A stretch of 64,000 nt of DNA from Janthinobacterium agaricidamnosum NBRC 102515 = DSM 9628. Lineage in GTDB: Bacteria > Pseudomonadota > Gammaproteobacteria > Burkholderiales > Burkholderiaceae_D. Where the stretch lies: NCBI RefSeq assembly GCF_000723165.1, contig NZ_HG322949.1, positions 567,549-631,548 on the forward strand. The letters run 5' to 3'. Below the pieces are notes generated by a model that saw only the letters and a list, made by a program, of their open reading frames with translations, made no database searches and was not told where the DNA came from. Below are positions 57,354 to 64,000 of this stretch, piece by piece (position 1 is the stretch's first letter; every line of letters starts with the position of its first letter). A program made the position numbers and the translations under genes.

Positions 57354-60179
57354 TTATTTCAGATTGCCATCCGCATCGCGGTATTCGACCGGCTCCAGTT
57401 TGAAGGTGGAGAGCTGCGGTTCGACCTTGGCCTTGTCGCCGACGCCGATGACGACCAGCTTTTCAGGCTGCAGGTATTTCTTCGCCGCCGCCTGCACTTG
57501 CGCCCCGGTCACGCTGCCATAACGGAGCGGCAGCTTGCTGTAGTAATCCAGGCCCAGGTCGTACACATACAGGTCCGACAGGCTGGCGCTGATGCTGCGG
57601 TTGTTGTCGAACTGGCCCGGCAGCGACAGTACTTGCGCGTTGCGCGCATTGGCCAGTTCCCTGGCCGGCATAGTCCTGGCGATCAGGTCGCGCAACTGCT
57701 GGTAGGTGTCGTCCAGCGCCGCGCCGGTGACGTCGGTGCGCACGCTGGTGGCGATGGCGAACGGGCCCGGCGCGCGGCGGTACTGGAATTGCGAATGCAC
57801 GCCGTAGGTATAGCCTTTTTCTTCGCGCAGCACGGTGTTCAGGCGGCTGGTGAACAAGCCGCCCAGGGCCGCGTTCATCACTTGCAGCTGCGGGTAGTCC
57901 GGCGTCTTGCGGTCCGGGCCGATGGCCGCCAGGCGCAGCGCGGTCTGCGGCGCGCCCGGCTTGTCGACCAGGATCAGGCGCGCCGCGCTGGTGTTGACGG
58001 GCGCGTTGCCGGCTGCCGGCACGTCGCCGCGTTTCCAGTCGCCGAACTTGGCTTCGGCCAGGGTTTTCAAGTGGGCTTCGGTGATGTCGCCGGAGACCAC
58101 CAGCGCCGCATTGTTCGGCACATAATGCTGCCGCCAGAAGGTTTGCAAGTCGATGCGGGTGGTGGCTTTCAGCGCGCTCTCGGTGCCCAGTTCGCTGTAG
58201 CCGTAAGGATTGTGCGCGCCGTACAGCGCGGCCGCCTCGACCCGCGCCGCCACCGCCGGCGCGTTTTCGCGCTGGCGCGCCAGTGCGCCGATGCGGCTGG
58301 CGCGCTGGCGTTCGACTTCGGCTTGCGGGAATGCCGGATGCTGGATCACGTCGGCCAGCAAGTCCAGCGCCTGCGGGAAATTGGCGCTTAACGACATCAC
58401 TTGCGCGCGCGACGCGTCGGCGCCCGATCCGGTGCTCAGGAAGGCGCCCAGCTGCGCCACTTCGTCGGCGATTTGCGGCGCGCTGCGGCTGATCGTGCCC
58501 TGGTCCAGCAATTGCGCGGTAAAGCTGGCCAAGCCCGGCTGCTTGACCGGATTGGCGCCGGAACCGGTCTTGATCACCAGTTCGGCCGACACCAGCGGCA
58601 GCGCCGGATTGCTGTTGTAGATCACCGTCAAGCCATTCGGCAGCGTGAACGATTTACCCGCCGGCAGCACGATCTTCGGCGCCGGTCCGGCTTTCGGCGG
58701 GCGATTGCGCCACGCTTCGTCGCGGTTGATCGGAGTGCCCGGTTCAGGCTTGACCGTGCCCGGCGCCGGGGTCGGCACTTCCGCGCCCAGGTCGGGTATG
58801 CCCGGCACGCCGTAGACCACCGCGCGCGCCTTGTTTTGCAACTGGGCCGCGACCACGCGCTGGATGTCGGCCACCGTCACCTTGCGGTAGCGCTCGATGT
58901 CCTTGGCCAGGTAGCCGGGATCGCCGACATACTGATTGTATCGGTTCATCTGGTTGGCCAGGCCGGCCCCGCCGACTTTTTCGATCTGGCTCAGCATCGC
59001 GGTTTCGATCGTGTTGCGGGCCCGTTCCAGCTCCTTCTCGGTCGGGCCGTCGCTGCGCAGCGCTGCCAGTTCGGCGTCCAGCGCGGCTTCGATTTCCTGC
59101 GCCGTGTGGCCGGGGCGGGCGGTGACGTCGAGCGAGAACACCGACGCCAGCGCGTACGAACCCTGGTCGGCGTTGACGTCCTGGGCGATCTGCTTGTCGT
59201 ATACCAGCGATTTGTACAGCCGGCTCGATTTGCCGCCGCCCAGGATTTGCGCGGCCAGGGTCAGTTCCGCATCGCCCGGCGTGTAGGCCGGCGGCGTCAG
59301 CCAGCCCATGAATACGCGCGGCAGCTCGACCCGGTCCTGGATCACGGCGCGCCGTTCGGCCGTGATGGCCGGCGTTTCGACGTGCAGTTTCGGCAGCGCC
59401 GGACCGCGCTTGAAGCTGCCGAAATACTTGGCCACCAGCGCCTTGGTCCTGGCCTTGTCGATATCGCCGGCGATCACCAGGCTGGCGTTGTTCGGCCCGT
59501 AATAGCGGGTGAAGAAATTGCGGATGTCGGCCAGCCTGGCGTTCTGGATGTCGGCGTGCGAGCCCATCACGCTGGCGTAATACGGATGCGTCTTCGGAAA
59601 CAGCTGATGGTACAGCGCTTCTTCGACGATGCCGTACGGCCTGTTCTCGATGTTTTGGCGGCGCTCGTTGCGCACCACGTCCTGCTGGTTGGTCAGCGCG
59701 GTCTGGTCCAGCACGTCGAGCAGATAGCCCATGCGGTCGGAATGGGTCCACAGCGCCAGCTCCAGCTGGTTCGACGGCACCGTGTCGAAATAATTGGTGC
59801 GGTCGAAATCGGTGCTGCCATTCGAATCGGTGACGCCCGCGCCTTCCAGCAACTGGTCGGCCAGGCCGCGCGGCACGTGCCTGGTGGCGGCGAACATCAT
59901 GTGCTCGAACAAATGCGCAAAGCCGGTCAATCCCGGTTCTTCGTTGGCTGGCCCAACGTGGTACCAGACGTTGACGGCGGTGATCGGCAGCTTGTGGTTT
60001 TCCACCAGGATCACGTCGAGGCCGTTCGGCAGCGTGTATTTTTCAAACGCGATGTGCGGGACCGGCGTGGCGCTTGGCATGGCTGCGGCGGCGCTGTCGG
60101 CCGCGTGGGCCAGCGGCGGCACGGCGCCATACAGCGCCAGCATCAAGGCGGGAAGGGCCAGCAATTTGAATGATGTCAT
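57354..60179 (-). CDS. M16 family zinc metallopeptidase, two-domain
   Basis: 941 residues. A signal peptide (LLALPALMLALYGAVPPLAHA) predicts export to the periplasm. The inverted zinc motif is HLFEH at residues 89-93, with the distal Glu probably in NERRQNIENRPYG. A second M16-like half begins near residue 500 (FTLPNGLTVIYNSNPALPLV) and lacks the zinc motif, as in pitrilysin-type proteins. ATG 60179; traM-like gene ends 32 bases upstream. Role likely in peptide breakdown. Confidence 0.92.
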   Translation of the reverse strand: MTSFKLLALPALMLALYGAVPPLAHAADSAAAAMPSATPVPHIAFEKYTLPNGLDVILVENHKLPITAVNVWYHVGPANEEPGLTGFAHLFEHMMFAATRHVPRGLADQLLEGAGVTDSNGSTDFDRTNYFDTVPSNQLELALWTHSDRMGYLLDVLDQTALTNQQDVVRNERRQNIENRPYGIVEEALYHQLFPKTHPYYASVMGSHADIQNARLADIRNFFTRYYGPNNASLVIAGDIDKARTKALVAKYFGSFKRGPALPKLHVETPAITAERRAVIQDRVELPRVFMGWLTPPAYTPGDAELTLAAQILGGGKSSRLYKSLVYDKQIAQDVNADQGSYALASVFSLDVTARPGHTAQEIEAALDAELAALRSDGPTEKELERARNTIETAMLSQIEKVGGAGLANQMNRYNQYVGDPGYLAKDIERYRKVTVADIQRVVAAQLQNKARAVVYGVPGIPDLGAEVPTPAPGTVKPEPGTPINRDEAWRNRPPKAGPAPKIVLPAGKSFTLPNGLTVIYNSNPALPLVSAELVIKTGSGANPVKQPGLASFTAQLLDQGTISRSAPQIADEVAQLGAFLSTGSGADASRAQVMSLSANFPQALDLLADVIQHPAFPQAEVERQRASRIGALARQRENAPAVAARVEAAALYGAHNPYGYSELGTESALKATTRIDLQTFWRQHYVPNNAALVVSGDITEAHLKTLAEAKFGDWKRGDVPAAGNAPVNTSAARLILVDKPGAPQTALRLAAIGPDRKTPDYPQLQVMNAALGGLFTSRLNTVLREEKGYTYGVHSQFQYRRAPGPFAIATSVRTDVTGAALDDTYQQLRDLIARTMPARELANARNAQVLSLPGQFDNNRSISASLSDLYVYDLGLDYYSKLPLRYGSVTGAQVQAAAKKYLQPEKLVVIGVGDKAKVEPQLSTFKLEPVEYRDADGNLK

Positions 60180-60211
60180 GCGTGTTATCCGATCATCAGG
60201 GAGGAAGGAAA

Positions 60212-60658
60212 TTACGGTTTTTGCAATTCGGCTTGCAGCAGGGCGCGGCTTTTCGGGTCGATTTTTGCTATCGCCCGTGCCAGTTTGGCGGCGTCGTACT
60301 GGACCGGCGTGGCGGCGGGCTTGAACAGCAGCGCCTGGCCGGCCAGGGCCAGCGCGGCGCTCAGCACGCAGATGACGGCCGCTGCGGCCAGCAGGCGTTT
60401 GTCGCGCGGCGTGAAGGCGGCGGGCGCTTCGGCTGGCGCGGCAGCTTGCGGCAGCGGCGGCAGCGGTGTCAGGCTGCCGGCGGCGCGCGCCTGGGCCGCC
60501 AGTTCGCGCGTGGCCGCGTCGAGCAGCGCGATCTGCCGTTCCACCGTTTCGGCCAGCACCGCTTCGTTGAGGGCCACCAGCGCGAAGATCGGGTCGTCGC
60601 TGTCGATCTTGACGCCGGTCTTTTCAAATACCAGGCTGCGCAGTTTTTGCTGGTCCAT
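60212..60658 (-). CDS. traM: TraM-like conjugation protein
   Basis: 148 residues. MDQQKLRSLVFEKTGVKIDS and DDPIFALVALNEAVLAE resemble the start of plasmid RP4 TraM (MDKQTL... and DDPILxL..LNE). A Pro/Ala middle and one transmembrane helix (LLAAAAVICVLSAALALAG) follow. ATG 60658 lies two bases after the TraL-like stop, so the pair is coupled. In RP4, traL and traM also adjoin and are in the transfer core. Family call is by eye. Confidence 0.65.
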   Translation of the reverse strand: MDQQKLRSLVFEKTGVKIDSDDPIFALVALNEAVLAETVERQIALLDAATRELAAQARAAGSLTPLPPLPQAAAPAEAPAAFTPRDKRLLAAAAVICVLSAALALAGQALLFKPAATPVQYDAAKLARAIAKIDPKSRALLQAELQKP

Positions 60659-60660
60659 GC

Positions 60661-61389
60661 TCACCACTGGACGTTGTCGAGTTGTTCGAAAATGTCGCGG
60701 TAGACCACCTTGATGCGCTGTTTTTCCATGATGTTGAATTTATCGTTCTGCATCACTTCCTGCATCGTCAGGCGCGCCGTATTCATTTTCTTGACGTCGG
60801 CGCCGAAGGTATCGGCATTGCGCTGGCTCAGCGTGACGCTGCCCTTGACCCGGCCCGCATGGTCGGCGTACGACTGCGAATCGGTGAACTGTTTGCCGGA
60901 CGCCGATTGCAGCAGGCCGAAATGCTCGTTTTGCCACAGCACCAGCGGCACCGTGGTCGACTTGGCGGTGGCGACGAAACCGGTGGCGGTGTCGTGCAAG
61001 GTGTCGCCGCCGCCGACGATGGTGTGGATGTAAACCTTGCGGCCGGATTCTTCCAGCAGCGCAAAGCAATCGTTTTCGATCAGGTAGCCCATCAGCGGAG
61101 AAAAGGTGTTGGCGCCATTGTCGATCACGCAGTTGCCGTCGTCTTCGAGGATGTCGATCATCAGCGCGTCGAAGCGTTTCGGGTCGATATTGCGCGCGTC
61201 GGTCATCACCGGCACGTGTTTCACGTGCATCGCCTTGTAGCGCGAAAAGGTGGCGTTTTCCTGGTCGGTGTCATAACAGCGCAGGGGAATTCCGTCCTTG
61301 CCGGCCATCCATTGCGCGAGGATGGTCGAGACCAGGGTCTTGCCGATGCCGCCTTTGCCCTGAAGGATGAAATGTACCGTGTTTTGCAT
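60661..61389 (-). CDS. traL: TraL-like conjugation ATPase (ParA/MipZ fold)
   Basis: 242 residues, almost the RP4 TraL length. The deviant Walker A is ILQGKGGIGKTLVS, matching the TraL start; DTDQENATFSRYKA, DNGANTFSPLMGYLI and the final RDIFEQLDN also match by recall. ATG 61389 has TTTTGGAGTATTTCG before it. Not a partition ParA: no ParB or centromere nearby. No other transfer gene (relaxase, coupling protein, pilus) is in the window. It follows the metallophosphoesterase by 41 bases, same strand. Confidence 0.78.
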   Translation of the reverse strand: MQNTVHFILQGKGGIGKTLVSTILAQWMAGKDGIPLRCYDTDQENATFSRYKAMHVKHVPVMTDARNIDPKRFDALMIDILEDDGNCVIDNGANTFSPLMGYLIENDCFALLEESGRKVYIHTIVGGGDTLHDTATGFVATAKSTTVPLVLWQNEHFGLLQSASGKQFTDSQSYADHAGRVKGSVTLSQRNADTFGADVKKMNTARLTMQEVMQNDKFNIMEKQRIKVVYRDIFEQLDNVQW

Positions 61390-61429
61390 CGAAATACTCC
61401 AAAATGAGTCGAACAGCATTCAAAAAAAA

Positions 61430-62368
61430 TCAGTGGCAACGGCCGGCGCCGCGGTCCGGCCACGTGGGCAGCGCATCCATGTCACTGGACGGCACCGGCA
61501 GGTAAGCCCATTGGTAGCCGTCATCGTACAGGTCCAGCCGCAACACGCCGTGGCTGCGGCTGTCGCGCACCTCGCTGTGCGGCGCCAGCCGCAGGAACGG
61601 CGTCAAAAAGGCGCCGCCGGTGCCGACCACGAACTGGCGCATACCGCGCTGGTCGGCCTGGCCATGCGCGTCCTGCGCCGCGAAACGCTCGTAATCGTGG
61701 TCATGCCCCGACAGCACCAGTTCCGCGCCGGCGTCGTATAACACTTGCCAGGCCGCTTGCATATGTTGCTTAGGTGCATGCCCTCCAGAACTATACAGCG
61801 GCTCGTGCCAGTAAGCGAGGGTGCAGCGGCGGGGATGGGTTTGCAAGTCGTTTTTCAGCCATTCGAGCTGCGCCCGCTGCTGTTCGTCCTTTAACTGGCT
61901 GTTGAGCGACACGATATGCCAGGCGCCCAGCTCGAAGCTGTAATACTCGGGTTGCGGGCGGCCATCCGGCGCGGCGAAATATTGATAATAACCGGCCGCG
62001 TCCTTCGAATAATATTCATGGTTGCCCGGCGCCGGATAGGTGCGCTCCTTGAAGCGGCCCCAGGTTGGAGCGTAGCAATCGCGGAATTCCGCCGCCAGCC
62101 CGGCCGGGTAGGTATGGTCGCCCAGGCTCAGCACCGCGGAGCGCGGATCTTGCGCCAGGCCGAAAGCGATCAGTTCGGCGGTTTGCGCCGCACCGCTGAG
62201 TTCCGGCCTGAGGCGGCGGCAATCGGCAATATCGCCGGCCGCGTAGACTGTGTAAGGCCGGCCTTGCAGGCCCAGGCTGGCCGCATCCCGGCGCGGCTGA
62301 TGGGCGCAGGCGCCCAGTGCGATGGCGATTATTGGCAGAGCAAGAAGGGAACGCAGGCAGCGTATCAT
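61430..62368 (-). CDS. calcineurin-like metallophosphoesterase, lipoprotein
   Basis: 312 residues. A signal with lipobox-like LGAC near residue 22 predicts membrane anchoring. Metal motifs in order: YAAGDIADC, SLGDHTYP, GNHEYY, AYWHEPLY and GHDHDYER, the full set of the PF00149 superfamily. ATG 62368 (MIRCLRSLL) is chosen over the upstream frame. It resembles exported acid phosphatases (AlpA type); substrate unknown. Confidence 0.88.
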   Translation of the reverse strand: MIRCLRSLLALPIIAIALGACAHQPRRDAASLGLQGRPYTVYAAGDIADCRRLRPELSGAAQTAELIAFGLAQDPRSAVLSLGDHTYPAGLAAEFRDCYAPTWGRFKERTYPAPGNHEYYSKDAAGYYQYFAAPDGRPQPEYYSFELGAWHIVSLNSQLKDEQQRAQLEWLKNDLQTHPRRCTLAYWHEPLYSSGGHAPKQHMQAAWQVLYDAGAELVLSGHDHDYERFAAQDAHGQADQRGMRQFVVGTGGAFLTPFLRLAPHSEVRDSRSHGVLRLDLYDDGYQWAYLPVPSSDMDALPTWPDRGAGRCH

Positions 62369-62596
62369 GGGCAGCGGCTGGGCACGATGAAGGTTGAGGG
62401 TAATTCTTTTATGCTGGAATGGCAACAGCGGCGGTGTCGGCGGGGCGATCCGGGGCCGCTATTTTTACCACACCGATAGTACGCAACAAGAAAATTGATG
62501 CGAAGCGGCGCTGCGGATAATTGAGATAGAACTGGCGCGCCGGCCGCGACCGGGCGCTGGCGGCGCAGTGATGGCTTCCCTTGGCCAGGCAAGGCG

Positions 62597-63490
62597 TCAG
62601 CCCAGCGCGTAGCGGCTGGGCGGCTGGCCGACATGCCGGCTGAACGCGGTGCTGAAGGTACTGGCCGAGCTGTAGCCGACGCGCTCGGCGACTTGCGCCA
62701 GGCCGATGCCGTGGCGGCGCAGCAAATCCTTGGCCACGGCCATGCGCCAGGCCAGCAGGTATTCCATCGGCCGCAAGCCGACGGCGCGGGTGAAGCGGTC
62801 GAAAAATGCCGAGCGCGACAGCGCGGATTCCTGCGCCAGTTGCGCCACCGTCCATGGCCGCGCGGGATCGGCGTGCATCTGCCGCAGCGCGGCCGCGAGC
62901 CGCACATCGGCCAGGCCGCGCAGCAGTCCCGGCGGCGAGTCGTGGCCCGGCGTCGAGCGCAGCGCTTCAATCAGCAGCACTTCCACCAGGCGCGTCAGCA
63001 CCAGTTCGCGGCCCGGCTTGTCGGCACACGCTTCCTCGCTGACCAGGCGCACCAGCGACGACAGCCTGGTGGCGCCGCGCAGGTGCATCAGCGCCGGCAG
63101 CAGCGACACCAGCAAGGCCGCATCCGGCGAATCGAAGACGAAATAACCGCCCAGCATCCGTACCGAAGGGGGGCCATGCGGCGTGCCGTGGCGGACCTCC
63201 TCGGCCGTCGCCAGGGTGTGTCGCGGATCGATATATTCCGGGATCACCGCTTCGCAGCCCGACAAGGTAAACCCCGGCGTGGCCGGCAGCAGCACGAAGT
63301 CGCCGGCTGCCAGCGTGACGGCTTGCCGGCCTTCGACGGCCAGGCGGCAGCTGCCCTCGAGCACGGCGCAGAAACTGGGCTGGCCGAACGCCGCGTAGCG
63401 TATGCCCCAGCGGCCGGCACCGCTGATGCACTTGGAATGCACGGCGCTTGGTTGCAGCAGGGCGATCACTTCTGACAGTGGATCATGCAT
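62597..63490 (-). CDS. AraC family transcriptional regulator
   Basis: 297 residues. The N-terminal cupin-type sensor (about 10-180) includes FCAVLEGSCRLAVEGRQ. The C-terminal pair of helix-turn-helix motifs is WTVAQLAQESALSRSAFFDRF and VAERVGYSSASTFSTAFSRH. ATG 63490 (MHDPLSEV) is taken; upstream codons in the open frame overlap the divergent SDR promoter. It probably controls the divergent SDR gene. Confidence 0.92.
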   Translation of the reverse strand: MHDPLSEVIALLQPSAVHSKCISGAGRWGIRYAAFGQPSFCAVLEGSCRLAVEGRQAVTLAAGDFVLLPATPGFTLSGCEAVIPEYIDPRHTLATAEEVRHGTPHGPPSVRMLGGYFVFDSPDAALLVSLLPALMHLRGATRLSSLVRLVSEEACADKPGRELVLTRLVEVLLIEALRSTPGHDSPPGLLRGLADVRLAAALRQMHADPARPWTVAQLAQESALSRSAFFDRFTRAVGLRPMEYLLAWRMAVAKDLLRRHGIGLAQVAERVGYSSASTFSTAFSRHVGQPPSRYALG

Positions 63491-63587
63491 GGCTGGACTG
63501 TGGCAAATGATTTCTGGACTTTCATTGTAACGCGTCCGGGTCATATGCCTTATCGTGCATCCTATCGTAACCATCGTGGACATTGAA

Positions 63588-64000
63588 ATGACAAGCGCAC
63601 TGAAAACCGTATTGATTACCGGCTGCTCTTCCGGCTATGGCCTTGAAACGGCGCGCCACTTCCTGGCGCAGGGCTGGAACGTGGTCGCCACCATGCGCAC
63701 GCCGCGCCCGGATATCCTGGCGCCGTCGGAACGGCTCAGGATCGTCGCGCTCGACGTGACGCGGCCCGACAGCATTGCCGCCGCAGTGGCGAGCGCCGGC
63801 CCGATCGATGTGCTGGTCAATAACGCCGGGATCGGCCTGTTCGGCGCTTTCGAAGTCACGCCGATGAGTACCGTGCGCGAGATATTCGACACCAACACCT
63901 TTGGGGTGATGGCGATGACGCAGGCGGTGCTGCCGCAATTTCGCGCCCGTCGCTCGGGCGTGGTGGTCAACGTGACGTCGAGCGTGGCGCTGGCGCCGAT
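63588..64000 (+). CDS. SDR family oxidoreductase, cut by window end
   Basis: At least 137 residues, 3' end outside the window. The NAD(P) loop TGCSSGYGLETA is at residues 11-22, and VLVNNAGIGLFG is present; the Ser near VNVTSS is the start of the catalytic region, while the YxxxK lies beyond the edge. ATG 63588 follows GGACATTGAA with no strong ribosome site. Divergent from the AraC gene with 97 bases between starts. Confidence 0.9.
   Translation, partial: MTSALKTVLITGCSSGYGLETARHFLAQGWNVVATMRTPRPDILAPSERLRIVALDVTRPDSIAAAVASAGPIDVLVNNAGIGLFGAFEVTPMSTVREIFDTNTFGVMAMTQAVLPQFRARRSGVVVNVTSSVALAP

Noticed and set aside
60661..61389. Plasmid partition ParA
   Set aside because: The ATPase matches TraL better, and there is no ParB or parS-like repeat beside it.
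1..64000. CRISPR array, tRNA, rRNA or prophage
   Set aside because: No regularly spaced repeats, cloverleaf genes, ribosomal RNA or phage structural genes were seen on either strand.

Overview
The window is a chromosomal segment of a GC-rich betaproteobacterium, most probably an Oxalobacteraceae member of the Janthinobacterium/Massilia/Duganella group. The evidence is the codon bias, the Burkholderiales-style gene orders (purM facing perM-hda-HAD-pcnB-folK; pgk-pyk-fba-purC-purE-purK-tsaC; DUF2889 before sucCD; recA-recX) and the protein flavour. The genus is inferred from pattern recognition, not from a search. No tRNA, rRNA, CRISPR array, phage or intact insertion sequence was seen.

Layout. 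1-2050: an AT-richer accessory patch with one large orphan gene that has a glycosyltransferase-B-like pattern, then an AT-rich intergenic region. 2053-10416: a polyamine uptake and catabolism cluster of the spu/puu type (puuD, puuA, spuC, potG, potH, potI, aldehyde dehydrogenase) that lacks the expected periplasmic binding protein. 10415-12517: a foldable inverted-repeat element, a small damaged gene and a secreted SGNH hydrolase with a C-terminal bulb-lectin domain. 12572-20393: core genes (panB, folK, pcnB, HAD phosphatase, hda, perM, purM, a PPi-type phosphofructokinase). 20447-22471: an S9 peptidase split by an in-frame stop. 22532-27090: an overlapping operon of response regulator, histidine kinase, DUF4212 protein and sodium:solute symporter.

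27225-33735: LexA-controlled recA, recX, a methyltransferase, DUF2889 and sucCD. 33812-38664: type IV pilin with a sigma-54 promoter, moaC, an M48 protease, small conserved genes and two gene remnants (a PilZ-domain tail and a YheT-family hydrolase head). 38975-47828: azlCD, then lower glycolysis (pgk, pyk, fba), purine synthesis (purC, purE, purK) and tsaC. 48092-51539: GDSL lipoprotein, OmpW, flavin reductase, msrA. 51605-57312: cfa, a hemerythrin-PdxH fusion, tcdA, thpR, FKBP isomerase, cysteine synthase. 57354-64000: M16 peptidase, an orphan TraL/TraM-like pair, a metallophosphoesterase, an AraC regulator and a divergent SDR gene cut by the window end.

The most unusual items are the in-frame fusion of a hemerythrin domain to a complete pyridoxamine 5'-phosphate oxidase; the chromosomal TraL-TraM-like pair without other transfer genes; the orphan GT-B-like protein; two copies of a hairpin-forming element, one an internally deleted derivative; and several decayed genes (S9 peptidase, YheT, PilZ, a small CxxC protein).
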